From positions 1,319,501 through 1,383,500 of the forward strand of contig OZ024794.1 in assembly GCA_964017045.1 (NCBI GenBank): 64,000 nucleotides of DNA, read 5' to 3'. This document shows positions 48,271 through 60,435 of this stretch, in pieces; within the stretch, counting starts at the first letter, position 1; every line of letters starts with the position of its first letter. Made by a program: the position numbers and the translations under genes. The notes beneath the pieces were generated by a model. The model did not search any database. It was not told the DNA's origin and saw nothing but the letters and a program-made list of their open reading frames with translations. Source of the DNA: Omphiscola glabra (taxonomy: Eukaryota; Mollusca; Gastropoda; Lymnaeidae).

Positions 48271-49140
48271 ATTTTGTTATATATTTAATGATTTTTAAAT
48301 GATTTATTTTGCTACTGCAATAACTGAGGTATCATGTAATTGAAAGTGTAAGTGTAAATGATACAAATGTATTTTTGAACGCGTTACAAAACACGCCGTA
48401 TATGGTATTTGATCTAAAACATCAAATATGACCGTGCGTATTATCTCAAGCATACATCTTTATCTGGCCCCTGAATAGATGATCCCTGGTGATTACTTCA
48501 ATATCCACTCATGCCCCCCCCCCTTCCCTGTCCCGCAGTTTAATTTGGTGCAGTTTAAAAGACCAGCATTTATGCATTTGTATTATGATTATGTTAATCT
48601 CTGCTATTGACCGCTTAGGACTCAAGGACAAAATGTCCTTATGTTATTTTGATGTCTCTTCCAGAAGGTCAATTACACGTTCTTATACTTTAGATAATAC
48701 ATGAATTGGTGCTCACTGAGCACTTTATAGCTCGCAATCAATTTTATGACCCTAGGGTTCGTACTTTTAGGTTTGACTTTATCTCGAAAATAACGTGACT
48801 AGCTCAATATACGACAATCTTTTATTGGCCTGCTGAACAAAATCCACAATTTCTTAAACTCTCATACAAATTTTCATTCAACTATTGCCCCACCCCCAGT
48901 CCCCTCCCCCGTTTCAAAACATCTAACGCTCATTTCACGCCCACAGTTTCCCCAATAAACTACCAAGCTGTTTTCATTCAACATATTTTGCTTAGCACGT
49001 TAGCCACCATTGCCTTGCTGCAGGGAAGAATTTTTATCTTAATTTGTTCTAGCATTTCGTCCCCCTCAAATTATAACTGAGTGTACACCAACAAAAGGCA
49101 CCGTCTCTTATACACACACGCCAGAGGCGATCATTAACAT
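48271..49140. other. Unique region
   Basis: No gene supported; AT-rich with C-runs. Confidence 0.5.
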
Positions 49141-49142
49141 GC

Positions 49143-49219
49143 CGTATGATTCGTGCACGACGCAGAGTATATTTTTTATTTATTTACAGTTATACTCTGC
49201 ATCGTGCACGAATCATACG
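49143..49219. other. Perfect-stem hairpin, 29-bp arms
   Basis: Arms 49143-49171 (cgtatgattcgtgcacga...) and 49191-49219 pair at 28 of 29 positions around a 19-base AT-rich loop. The size suits a pre-miRNA, but a palindromic transposon remnant fits equally well. Confidence 0.6.
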
Positions 49220-49639
49220 TCAAGACAATAAGCCAACTATCATGGCAAGTACCATTCCAATTGCCATAATATATGAGACATGCTGATGAGATTTTTGAAA
49301 TTGAAACATACATTAAACAGCTTCCCTTTTAGTAACCAATAAGGATAGCCCTTTGCAAAGCAATACATCCTCAGAAAGGATATTTCCCAAAGTGAAGGCA
49401 ATCACTTGCTTCTGACGAACATTTTACAATGTCCTTGTAGAATGTACTAAGCAGCTTCTGGATCTGGGTGAGAATGGAGGCCACAGACGAAAACCTCGAA
49501 TAACCATGGTGATGAAGACAAAGAGAAATGCATCCGAGCTTGGGCGTCGCCTCGTCTATCAGGCCGAGCGTTGCTTGGCAGCACCCAGGGCGGCTTCGAA
49601 AAATCCGCTACTGAGACAAACACATTTAAATATCAGGCA

Positions 49640-50040
49640 CACCAAAGTCTGCTGGGTATCAAACAGAAAAATTAGAGAACTCCCACCTCTTGGAAATGAA
49701 ACAAGTACATCTAGTATTATTACAAGAAACTTTACACTACAACACAGACCCACACGTTACAGGGTATACTCATAACACTTGCAAGTGCCGTGACTGTAGG
49801 GACATCACCGCCTACAAAAGAAATAACATCCAAAGTGAAATTGAGGCAATCCCCACTGTTCAGTTCACACGTGTCCAAAAAATAGAGTGTTTGCTGTGCT
49901 ATCATGCTACAAATAAACAGTTTTTAACATATACAAATCCCCAAAATAACTTCAACTTTGAAAGCAAATACTCCAAGACCGTGCTTTCAGGCGATTTTAA
50001 TGGCCACTTCCCTCAATGGGGGATACCACAATTACAACAA
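49640..50040 (+). mobile_element. LINE endonuclease (EEP) fragment
   Basis: HLVLLQETLHYNTD, VTGYT, CKCRDCRDITAYKRNN and VLSGDFNGHFPQWG match the apurinic endonuclease of non-LTR elements (QE..., SGDFN-H...WG). Frames break around it. Confidence 0.72.
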
Positions 50041-50369
50041 CACTTGAAGGGTAATAGAAGAAATATGTTATAATTCTAAAAAAGTTATTCACTCTACAGA
50101 ACAAATAGTCGACATCCACTCTTCTCCACAGAGCGCATACCTCACACAGCAGGTCTAACTCTTCAGATTTACTAAAGATATACACATATGAGTTGCTGGT
50201 AGGAATAGGTAGTAGTGGCCACAGACACAATCTGACAAAACTAACAACTCCAAATAAAAAAACACGCCGGAAATTTAAAAAAAATAAATAAAAAATGTGG
50301 ATTTATATAAATCAAGAAGGAATGAACTTCTTACTTAGTGACATCAGCCAAAAACAAAACCAAAGCTTA

Positions 50370-50725
50370 AAGTCTGCCAACAAATCCCCAGAGCCATTTT
50401 AGGAGCAGACTGCCATGACAGACAGCTCCGGCTCATACCAGCGAGAAGCCAGTACAGGAACTGCTCATTCCTGCCATAGACAATCAGTGACTGGAACAAG
50501 CTTCCAAAAGGAACAGTTGAGGCGACAACAATTGACTCATTTGCGTCTATTGCCTCAGGCCCTCCAACCCCCAGTGCATGATACCCTCACGCAGTTACTC
50601 TTGTAACAATTGAAATATCCTCATCAACACCAGGCACAGAAACATTGAAAATCCCCTCTACAAGCATAGGAGTCAGAATGATCAATAAATTGATCGAGGC
50701 CCCTTAATATATAGACGAAGAAGAA
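50370..50725 (+). mobile_element. LINE 3' end with GAA tail
   Basis: RQLRLIPARSQYRNCSF and TISDWNKLPKGTVEATTIDS(F) match LINE C-termini. The sequence ends in a gaagaagaagaag tail. Probably part of the same decayed element as the endonuclease at 49640. Confidence 0.68.
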
Positions 50726-51254
50726 GAAGGTTGCAGGGAGAAAATATAAGCCTTTGTGGGGCAAAAATATAGAAGACATGATAAAAAAGCATAATACAGA
50801 AAGATCTTGAGAAAATAATTAGAAGTGAGTAATCTTTAACAAACACTTTACCTCAATACACAAGGCCAACAAATAAAGACAGGGCCTTGTCCCTAATAGA
50901 TGACCTAAAGGCCAGAGAGAGATCAACTTGGATATGTGAATCATTATAAACTAACGTAGGATTTATCAGGTCAATACACAGATACCAAATTTTTTATGTG
51001 AATATTTAGAGGCAGCTATAAGATGTGCTTTGGGTAAAAGATTCGAACTTAAAGGTTTGAAGCTCATTAATGTAAAGGAATGTCACTTTTCACATTAACT
51101 TTGTTTAAAATCTTAAACAACTTATTGATTCATTAAATTTGATAGAGTATTCCATGATTTATATATAGTGCGTTAGCGGGACGGTGGGCAAATTTCGAAA
51201 GTGCCCAAAGCGGGCCAGAGACAGATCTATTTATATATATATTCTTCTGATCTG
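50726..51254. other. Unique region upstream of the protease
   Basis: No gene supported. Confidence 0.5.
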
Positions 51255-51335
51255 ACCATAGTATGTTCTGAGGCCCGGCTCACGGACTAGCACCGGTCCG
51301 CGGACCGCCATTTAGGGGACGCTGCTATAAATCAT
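51255..51335 (-). mobile_element. hAT terminal fragment
   Basis: On the - strand cagcgtcccctaaatggcgg and gtccgcggaccggtgc resemble the GC-rich end of Charlie-type hAT elements. Other end not found. Confidence 0.45.
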
Positions 51336-51574
51336 TTAACTATTCTATGTTGTTTTATGTTGTAAAGTATACAGTTGTGAATTTGTCGGGGAGAAAACTA
51401 ACACCTGATCTATAGATATAGAAGCTATAGGCAATAAACCGTCATCAGAACAACGTGTGTTATGCTGTCTTATGCAAGTACTAAATGAAGGCCACTATGC
51501 AATAAAATTTGGTTGAAGAGGATCGCCCTTGAAAGAAGAACAGATGGGCCTGATGGATGGTCCAGCACCACATG

Positions 51575-51583
51575 TATATAAGG
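51575..51583 (+). promoter_or_regulatory. TATA box of the serine protease gene
   Basis: tatataagg, about 110 bp before the ATG. Expected transcription start near 51605. Confidence 0.65.
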
Positions 51584-51688
51584 TCTGTTAAGCCATGGAT
51601 GTGTTACCCCCATGACCACCTTGGTCCAATCTTGAATTTGTCGAGGCCAACGTCTCGCACTGTAGAGATTCCACCAAGGTCAATTAAA

Positions 51689-51722
51689 ATGCTCGCACTG
51701 ACGGTTATTTTCACTCTGATTG
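51689..51722 (+). CDS. Protease exon 1 (signal peptide)
   Basis: First ATG after the TATA box at a sensible distance. 34 bp encoding MLALTVIFTLI, donor gtatgt. An earlier ATG at 51594 lies only about 11 bp past the TATA box and should be upstream of the transcription start. Confidence 0.82.
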
Positions 51723-54700
51723 GTATGTGCTTTTATTTTGTTTCATCTAAAAAATTATGTGGTTTGAATTTTAAAATAAGAACACCAATGTAATGTTGTA
51801 AGGTTTACTCCTATTCGTGGAAGACATTTCGCAGATACCCCGCCACAAATGTATTAATTTGATAAATAAATATTCTCAAACTTTCATGTAAACCATTAAA
51901 TACATTATTCCAATATCAGTTTTAAAAAATCATTTAAACAAAAATCTAAATAGCCACCAATCAGGCCCTGACGGAGCAGCAGAGTAAACTAATGAAGAGA
52001 ATCGTCAACGGCCAACCAACCAAGCTATTTGAAAGACCATACCAGGCGTCTCTGCAAGTCCTGTACTTAGGCAACTGGTACCACATATGTGGTGCCAGTA
52101 TCATAGATTGTGATAGGGTGAGTACCCGTCAAGAGAGTAGCACGGTAGCACGGTAGGGTTATGTTCTTATTATGCAATGAAAAGAAAAAAACGATAATGG
52201 AAACATTGTTGTAATATGATTGGGGAAAGCTAACTTTTTAAACGCGCCGACACACAATCTAATCGATTTTACCATTTTTAAAATGATTACACCAGCCAAC
52301 ATACCCCGTCTCGCTCGGGTTTGTATTGGAGACAAAAATTATATGGAATTGTATACGTACACGTAGCTTTTTGGGCCCTGTCAAATAACACATCGCTAAA
52401 GTGCCAATTCCAATTGAAAATTTTCTCCTTTTGAAAGCCATATTTTTAACAACTCTTGCGAATATTAAATGTGACGCCTGTTCAGTTTTATTAATATTAA
52501 CAATGGGCACGAGCCAAAAATCCATGTTTTGAAGACAAATCTAACATTTAAAAGATGTCTAATCTAAAAAAAAAAGGTCAATTATCAATTAAAACAAAAT
52601 TGAAAACCTCCTACAGGAAACGATTCCAAAAGGGTCCATTTTAGTTTTCCTTAAGATAGGTTGACTTTAAAAACCATTCCGATTAATATTCAAATTAGTT
52701 TATCAAAGTATCAAACTAAATTTGGAAGCAGATTTTTGCAAATACTTTTCCATTTCCATTTTTTTTTACAATCAGGGCCCACGGTGCCAATAGAATTTAA
52801 TTTTAATGTTTTATCGCAGGCAATGGCAAAGGTTGGATATAGAACAAACTTTAAAACAAAAAGTATCCCATTAAAATAGGTTGTAAATTAACCTCCCCGT
52901 GCACCAAATAAGAAGTAGAAATTAGTTTGAAATCCACCGATATTATTATAAGCATGATGAAAGGTTTGTACACCAAAAATGGCCTAGACGTCACAATTTT
53001 ACGCAGAAGCTGACATTGTAGACCGAAACTTCTTGTATAGCTTTGGCTGTATATCTAATGAAAATATTTATAGATTCTCCTAGACTCACTTGGATCTTTC
53101 TAGAAACTTGAAAAAAATGTTAAAATCTATTTTATAACATTTGAGAACAATCCTAGAGACTAATAGGTGTAATAGAACCAGTGGCGTAGCGAGCTTAACT
53201 CGCGCCTGGGGCACAATACATTTTTAGCGCCCCCTTAATACCTTTTTAGCGCCACCCCTATTCGAAAACCATACAATATTATAGTAAAATATACCTTTTG
53301 GCGCCCCTTTGTGAGTAGCGCCCGGGGCATGATGCCCCCCTTGCACCCCCCTCACTGCGACACTGAATAGAACAGTTAAAGGACACTGATATAATTCTAA
53401 AAAGCCTTATTTAAAAGAAGAAAACCTAAGAATCCAGAATGTGGTAGAAAATTCAAGAAACTTATAAAAGATAATATATTCTACTATGGCAAGGAAATTC
53501 ACAGGAAAAGTCAAGAAATCTGTAAAATTAAACTAAAGTATGCATTAGATCGCATTTAGACACATCTTTATATCTACGTGCAATAATACTGAACTGGCTG
53601 GCACATTCTACAACATTAAAAAAAAAAAAAAATTCAAAAAACTTTACAAAATTCTCCTTATAGGAAATCATTTTTTAATATACTACAACATCTAAAAGAA
53701 AATTCCGTAGCTCTTTGAGTTTTCCATTACTGTTAAAATAAAGGACTTGGTAGGGAACTCTTCTATAAGGAAACTTTTTATTTATATATAAGGTAGAGAC
53801 CCAGAGTAATTCATCGGATAAATTGTCAAGTTAAAATTTAAAAGCTTGTCCCATTACAAGCGGTTGAAAATTGCAAGAGGTAGAGCCACTAAAAGGATAA
53901 CAAAACGGTTGTACGTGGCCTCGACTGCGGTAAATATTATGAACTAAAAACAGTCAGTTTTTTTAATAAATGTATTTAGTTGCATTTGTGTTAAATATCG
54001 CAGTTTAATGATGTAATATTAGGAAATGGCGACAGCGGGCTGTCGAGCTGTTGCTCCGTATGCTTATGCCCTCCCCTAAAGCACCCCATCTAAGCCCGAA
54101 AATCAGGCCACGAAGCGGCACGCTGGAAATGTCCCTTTGACAGTTAACTGATGACATTATTTCAGCGGTGACCGCATCATGATTCATGTCAATAATCATT
54201 TTTGTGATGAATGAATACATACTTCTTCGTGATAGCTACATAAGGTCATTACCCGGATGTTTCTGTTGCTCATCCCCAGCTTCTGACGGCTGCCCACTGT
54301 TTGATTTTCCCGGCCGAGACCATGAGAGTTCAAGTTGGGCTGCTCGACCTCACCGCACCACCGAACGAATACAAGCAGACCCTCGAGATAAGAGCCTTCA
54401 AGGCCCACGAGGATTTCGTTGATAGCATCGCACTTGGTGAGCCCAACGACATCGGCCTACTCTACACGAAGACACCGTTTCGGTTCAATGCAAACGTTCA
54501 GGTGAGTGGCACACTCGACAGTTTTAATTTGAGGACGTGGTTATCATCTCTAGACAGTACTTACATAAGCATATATGATATTGAAGGAACTATCAGTTCT
54601 TCATTAATAAAAAACATGTTGAGTAGGGGGGAGGGCCAGTTGTATAAAGAAAGCGGTCACACCACAAGCAAAAATATATTATATTAGAGATTCTTGGTAT

Positions 54701-57700
54701 TCGACACCCTGGGACATAGCGAGTTTAAAACATAAGAAAAGATTCTTGGTATTCGACACCGGGGGACATAGCGAGTTTAAAACATAAGAAAAGATTCTTG
54801 GTATTCGACACCCTGGGACATAGCGAGTTTAAAACATAAGAAAAGATTCTTGGTATTCGACACCCTGGGACATAGCGAGTTTAAAACATAAGAAAAGATT
54901 CTTGGTATTCGACACCGGGGGACATAGCGAGTTTAAAACATAAGAAAAGATTCTTAGTATTCGACACCCTGGGACATAGCGAGTTTAAAAAAACAAGAGG
55001 CCCCCCCCCCCCGCAACCCTGACAAATGTTTAACAAAGACATGTTTGGTATTAATTTATTTTTGGGTGGGTTGTGTGTGATGGGTTGTAAGTGGTGGGTT
55101 GTAAGTGGTGGGTTGTGGGAATGGTTTGTGTGGGATGGGTTGTAGGTGATAGGTTGTAAGTGGTGGGTTGTAGGTGATAGGTTGTAAGTGGTGGGTTGTA
55201 AGTGGTGGGTTGTGGGAATGGTTTGTGTGGGATGGGTTGTAGGTGATAGGTTGTAAGTGGTGGGTTGTAAGTGGTGGGTTGTAAGTGGTAGGTTGTAAGT
55301 GGTGGGTTGTAGGTGATAGGTTGTAAGTGGTGGGTTGTAAGTGATGGGTTGTAAGTGGTAGGTTGTAAGTGGTGGGTTGTAAGTGGTGGGTTGTAAGTGG
55401 TAGGTTGTAAGTGGTAGGTTGTAAGTGGTGGGTTGTAAGTGGTGGGTTGTAAGTGGTGGGTTGTAAGTGGTAGCTTGTAAGTGGTGGGTTGTAAGTGGTG
55501 GGTTGTAAGTGGTGGGTTGTGGGAATGGTTTGTGTGGGATGGGTTGTAGGTGATAGGTTGTAAGTGGTGGGTTGTAAGTGATGGGTTGTAAGTGGTAGGT
55601 TGTAAGTGGTAGGTTGTAAGTGATGGGTTGTAAGTGGTAGGTTGTAAGTGGTGGGTTGTGGGGAATGGGTTGTAAGTGGTCGGTTTGCGTGTATAGGTCG
55701 TTACAGATTTCCATCTGTTTATTAAAATACTGGATACGAGATCTTGAAAATTATTCCTTTTATTTGTTCTTAGAGAACTTTAAAAACAATGAGGATTAGA
55801 GAAAGGGAAGAGAGAAGACCAAGATTAAAAAAAAAAAAAAAAAAAAATTGCATTCACAAAACTAGTTATTTAAAGTGGCAAACACTAAGGTATACACAAC
55901 AAAGCAATAACATGTTGGGTTACTATGGATAAGGATTCTTTTACAGGATATCCATAGTGTGACCATCATTAAATAAGCTCCGAGTAAAACTCTGTATTTT
56001 GTATGCTGTTCCAACCGGGCCAAATATACATACCTAGTAATAAACATATTTTACATAGCCATCAACAATCATATTTAACATAACTGTCAATGAACACATT
56101 TAACATAACTGTCAATGAACACATTTAACATAACTGTCAATGAACACATTTAACATAACTGTCAATGAACACATTTAACATAACTTCAATAAACTTGAAA
56201 TATGATCAAAACTTTAGTGCGCCGTAAGTCGTGGTGTTCAGCGATTCCTTCAAATCGGCTGAACTTTCGACTCGTGTTTAATTTCTTTGTTATAATCCCA
56301 ATAAAATCAAATAACCCACATTAATAAAACGTGATTTCAACTAAAAAGTGATTTATTGCTACTAACACTAACATAGATAGGACCATTCAGAAGACTGAAC
56401 TTGTAATTCACATGTAATTAATTTGTTTTACTTCAGTCTACAAGCTGGATATTTTAAACTCAGCCTAAACATGGTGCCTCGTCTTAATGGTGGAAAACTC
56501 ATATTTTTCCACAATCTTGCCTACTGTCTTCTTTTACAATTATTGTTATCAGAATTAGGTTTTCATCATTTAGATTTTAATACTTCATTTTTACAGTTAT
56601 TTCATACGCATATAGACAGTTAAAAAGGGATGACATTATAAATGTGATCATATTAATTGTGTTCAATATTAGAATTAAATTTATATTTTGCGTTGTAAAA
56701 TACTAAAAATAGAATAATATGAATCTGTAATATTTACATAAATTATTTTGACATAATATAAAATTAAAAATTAGAAAGTTGTCTGTATAATTTGATTTAA
56801 AACCTATAACTATAAGTTAAAGTGGGAAATGACTACTTTAATGTTCTGAGAGTGAAAATTAAGCAGACATCGTTAGGTCGAAGAAAATTTCAAATTAGTA
56901 CGCCGAACTTTCTACAATGTTGAATATGATCATGATGATTGAATACTTTATAGCGTTTGTGTTCATGCTGTTTTAGCACGCTCACAGCGCTCTGATGTCC
57001 TAAAATCTAATTAAAGAAAAAAAGGCTTAACATTTTTTAAAATGATTTTTTATCATTTTAAAATTCCCCTCAAAGATTAAGGTACATTTTTCCATTAAGA
57101 AAAAGCATTTCAATGTATTGTGTACCGTTCTTTATTTTTATTTTTTAGCCGGTAAAAATAGCACCAGGTGGCTTGACGTTTGACAACTCAAAGTGCGTCA
57201 TTTCCGGATGGGGGAAAACCTCCGGTACTGGAGTTGGCTCACCAATCCTTATGGAGGTGGCTATGACGAAGATCACGCTCAAGGAATGCCAGGCGCAATT
57301 TGCACCATATGGTGTAAACGTTACAAAAAACGCCATCTGTGTTTTTGATGGAGATAGTACGTATAAAAATAATTTGTTTTTATAATATATTTCTCATTGT
57401 CATTAAGAAATCAAAAAAAAAAAAAAAAACCTCAAAGTATAATTGTTTGATACGTTAAAAAATATTTTTTATTAATCTACGTGTGCTAATAATGGATACA
57501 TTTGAATGATATGTTTAAAAAACGTATTGCTATTTTTCTCACCTATTTACTATATTAACGGTAGTACAGCTTCTTTTAAATTGTATACATTTAACAATAT
57601 TAATTGAAAAAAAAAAACAACTGAACTACAAAATTGATAGCAATAAATATTTTGTGGTCATGCCATCTGACCCTAAGAAGTTTCCTTTAAAATTTAACCA

Positions 57701-60435
57701 AAATACACTTGCACCCTAAGCTGTCTTGAATTTAATTTTTTGAGATAGAATTCCCTTCCATTTTGTATTTTTCAAACGGTTTGCTTTTTCAGCAAAAAGT
57801 TTGAATAAGGCTGTAGTTTTGTTCACAGAATGGTGAGATTTTTTTTAAAAATATTAAAAAACCAACCCCCCCCCCCTTAACTTTAGATGCACGATTTAAC
57901 AGAATAAAGTTTAAACAATTAAATATATGGAAATACGAGTTAGGAATTAAAAAAACAACAATTCAGGTCATCGAGTGTTAGAGAGAGGTGTGATATTATA
58001 ATAGAAAAGTCATTTAAGTAAAGTTTGTGTAATAATGAAGCGTGTCCTAACAGTGGGGTTACGGTCCTGTAGGCTTTTTTTATTTTATTAGTGTTCATTT
58101 TCAACATTTCCTCATATGATATCGTGTGTGTGTGATGGGAGGGATGAAACGAAATGGCGTACTTTGCCTTTGGCGTGGGTTTAGTAGAGTTTCGGGAAAC
58201 GCCAGGACGGTGGAATGGTGCTAAGTGACAACAAGGTTAAAAGGAACAGCTCAGCAGACGGAGCTGTTTGCCAATGTACTAGCCGGCACAGCTCAGCAGA
58301 CGGAGCTGTTTGCCAATATACTAGCCGGCACAGCTCAGCAGACGGAGCTGTTTGCCAATGTACTAGCCGGCACAGCTCAGCAGACGGAGCTGTTTGCCAA
58401 TTTACTAGCCGGCACAGCTCAGCAGACGGAGCTGTTTGCCAATGCTAGCCGGGAGTTTTAAGAGCGCAAGCTGAAAACTTTATCAGAATATGATTATTAG
58501 TTGGTAGAAAAATACGCTTTGAGTGAATGTTGTGAACTTAGCCATATTCAAAGACCAAAGATGTTGGAAAAAGAAAAATTCGTTTGCAGATCATTTTTAA
58601 AAGTTTGAAATTGTAACAGGCGAGGAAAAACTGTAAATAGATTCGTCTTCAAATATCATAATTCTGTGTATTAATTATTTTTGGAACAGATAGTTCAAGG
58701 GCGGTCAAATGGTGGTTGTTCATTTTTAACGAAAAAACCAGTATATCAATATCCATTTATGTTACGTATATCCTTAATGTATAAATATAGCTGTGTTGTA
58801 AAACATGGAGTTGAAGAAAACACTAGAACACACACAAGAAAGACATCGCATTGACGTGTACCAGAATATAGCTTCCACTTGTTACCCGGGTAACAACGGG
58901 CCATATTCGCTAGTTTTATATTTAAATTTCAAATGTATGTACTTGGGGGTTTGTTGCAAAAGTGGCCAGTAGGCGTGCAAAATGCAATGAAGAGTAGCTG
59001 CACAGAGTTTAATTCTTTGAAAACATGGCAAATGTATTCCAAAAAAACGAAAAAATAATAATTTAAGAGGTAACTAGAGTCTAATTGAAACAATTTTTAG
59101 AGGAGATAATACTTTGCAACAGTGGCGTAGCGAGTTTAACTCGCGCCCGGGGCACAATCCTTTTTAGCGCCGCCCCCCATTCGAAAACCATACAATATTA
59201 TATGTAAAATATACCATTTGGCGCCCCTTTGTGAGTAGCACCCGGGGCATGATGCCCTCCTTGCCCCCCTCGCTACGCCACTGACTGTCAAATGACACAG
59301 TAAATGCCTGCTTCTTAAATAACACTTCTGCCTATTGACGAATTGTATTTGCAAGAAGATTAAAGGATTTCAAAATAAAATATTATTTGGAGTTAATGCA
59401 ACGTTTGTTGAAAATGAAAAATAATAAAAATCATAATAATGATTACAGCTGTTCATACCATGCAATATTTTGGTGACTGAAATTCTTCCACAGATCCACC
59501 AGGAGAAAATCCCAGTTCCTGCGCTGGAGACAGTGGTGGTCCCATGCTGTGCAGTCATCATAGAAGAGACTACCTGGCAGGAATCACCAGCTATGGCCTG
59601 GCTAACTGTGGAGGTAAAACACACTGTACATTGATTACTATCTTTTAAAAAAAAATAAGATCACGAAATTCGGTAGATACTCACAAGGTATGGGTTTTAT
59701 GAATACACCAACAATGTATGAGTTTTAAGAACATCAGCAGAAAATTGGGGGGGGGGGGGGAGGGGGAGGTATACAATTTGATTTGCACCTCAATTTCTAT
59801 ACGACAGTACTGCAGGCTGAAATTTATATATACATATATAAAATAAGGTACTGCATATTTTACCATTTAACCGAAATAAATTCCAAGGGCGTTAAAAATG
59901 TTTTGGATCATTTGTAATAAGATATTACTATACAGAGGATACAGGCGTGTGAGATTTTGTGCCCATGTACCAGAGCAAAAGTGAATTAAGGAGCGCTCAT
60001 AAAATCAAATTCAGCAAGTCTGCAGTAGTCGCTGCTGTCGCATAAACCTGGGATGAAATCTCTTTAAAATTAAAAGAAATTGTTGCTAGTAATAAGACGA
60101 CATGCTAAACTGTATGCTGTTTTAAAGGATAACAATAAACAGGCAAGCACAGTCATGACCAACAGCCAGGATAGGTTTAAAGACGGACAATGTCCCCTCA
60201 AACTTTAATCCTCAATCTCATTTGTGACTTTTTAGACTCTTCCTTCCAAAGCCAGCCGTTTGTCCGTGTATAAGGCACTCAAAACAACAGATGAATCTAG
60301 AACAGATTTAAATATTATTTTTTTTGTCTGTGTCAAGGATATCTCCCAAGTGTGTACACACGAGTGGCCCCGTACATCTCCTGGATCCACAGAAACAAAC
60401 GTCCACCCAAAACTCAAATGCAGTTGGAGCCCTAG
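51689..60435 (+). CDS. Secreted S1 (chymotrypsin-like) serine protease, complete, 6 exons
   Basis: Exons 51689-51722, 51954-52117, 54280-54501, 57149-57356, 59494-59613, 60338-60435; 846 nt, 281 residues. It has a signal peptide (MLALTVIFTLIA), a short propeptide ending MKR and the activation site R/IVNG. The catalytic triad is present: His in LLTAAHC, Asp in NDIGLL, Ser in GDSGGP. The four core disulphides are also visible (HICGAS/AAHC, KCVISGWG/MLCS, KECQ/AICV, SSCAG/ANC). Position 189, six before the active Ser, is Ser, and 216 and 226 are Gly and Ser, so an aromatic or large hydrophobic P1 preference is expected rather than Arg/Lys. Position 215 is Tyr instead of Trp. It probably acts outside the cell as a digestive or regulatory zymogen. 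A TATA box lies at 51575. Two MITEs and a LINE tail sit in its introns. Confidence 0.92.
51954..52117 (+). CDS. Protease exon 2 (propeptide, activation site)
   Basis: The acceptor aaatag at 51953 is chosen because the stronger-looking AG at 51964 breaks phase with exon 1. Encodes TNQALTEQQSKLMKRIVNG and HICGASIIDCDR. Confidence 0.85.
52118..53170. other. Protease intron 2, first part
   Basis: AT-rich, no repeat at the donor, in contrast to the RPTP and TPMT-like genes. Nothing coding seen. Confidence 0.6.
53179..53365. mobile_element. hAT-like MITE, copy 1
   Basis: 187 bp, starts CAGTGGCGTAGCGAG and ends ...CGACACTG. Flanked by a perfect 8-bp duplication aatagaac (53171-53178, 53366-53373), the hAT signature. 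Protease intron 2. Confidence 0.85.
53374..54279. other. Protease intron 2, second part
   Basis: AT-rich unique sequence to the exon 3 acceptor; no feature seen. Confidence 0.6.
54280..54501 (+). CDS. Protease exon 3 (His and Asp of the triad)
   Basis: 74 codons between catccccag and gtgagt. LLTAAHC at the start, NDIGLLYTKTP near the end. Confidence 0.95.
54685..54990. repeat. 62-bp array, 5 copies
   Basis: gattcttggtattcgacacc + ctgggacatagcgagtttaaaacataagaaaa. Copies alternate between ccctggg and cgggggg. Confidence 0.95.
55060..55690. repeat. 14-bp array, about 45 units
   Basis: gtgggttgtaagtg with a longer variant (gtgggaatggtttgtgtggg) recurring four times as a higher-order marker. 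Confidence 0.95.
56070..56190. repeat. 28-bp repeat
   Basis: aactgtcaatgaacacattt + aacat, 5 units. Confidence 0.9.
56191..56929. other. Protease intron 3 remainder
   Basis: AT-rich; nothing recognised. Confidence 0.55.
56930..57132 (-). mobile_element. LINE 3' tail, second copy of the same family
   Basis: Shares gatgattgaatactttatagcg, the stretch around cacgctcacagcgctctgatg and the following A/T block with 38355-38540. Ends about 20 bp before the protease exon 4 acceptor. Confidence 0.65.
57149..57356 (+). CDS. Protease exon 4
   Basis: Acceptor attttttag, donor gtacgt. Encodes KCVISGWGKTSGTG and the C168/C182 loop, with an NVT glycosylation site. A LINE tail ends about 20 bp before the acceptor. 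Confidence 0.93.
57357..58220. other. Protease intron 4, first part
   Basis: AT-rich with A- and C-runs; nothing recognised. Confidence 0.55.
58245..58455. repeat. 42-bp array, 5 copies, open in two frames
   Basis: gcagacggagctgtttgcca + atgtactagccggcacagctca. Codes TAQQTELFANVLAG repeats if read in one frame. More GC-rich than its intron. Confidence 0.92.
58456..59119. other. Protease intron 4, middle part
   Basis: Unique AT-rich sequence; nothing recognised. Confidence 0.55.
59120..59283. mobile_element. hAT-like MITE, copy 2
   Basis: 164 bp with a perfect 15-bp terminal inverted repeat CAGTGGCGTAGCGAG. Inside it matches copy 1 closely (ttcgaaaaccatacaatat). No clean target duplication visible. 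Protease intron 4. Confidence 0.82.
59494..59613 (+). CDS. Protease exon 5 (active Ser)
   Basis: Acceptor cttccacag, donor gtaaaa. SSCAGDSGGPMLC holds the active Ser and Ser189. ITSYGLANC forms the specificity wall. Confidence 0.95.
59614..60337. other. Protease intron 5
   Basis: AT-rich with a G-run at 59748-59762; nothing else recognised. Confidence 0.55.
60338..60435 (+). CDS. Protease exon 6 with stop
   Basis: Acceptor gtgtcaag. Encodes PSVYTRVAPYISWIHRN, the usual C-terminal helix, then a basic tail to TAG 60433-60435. Confidence 0.9.
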
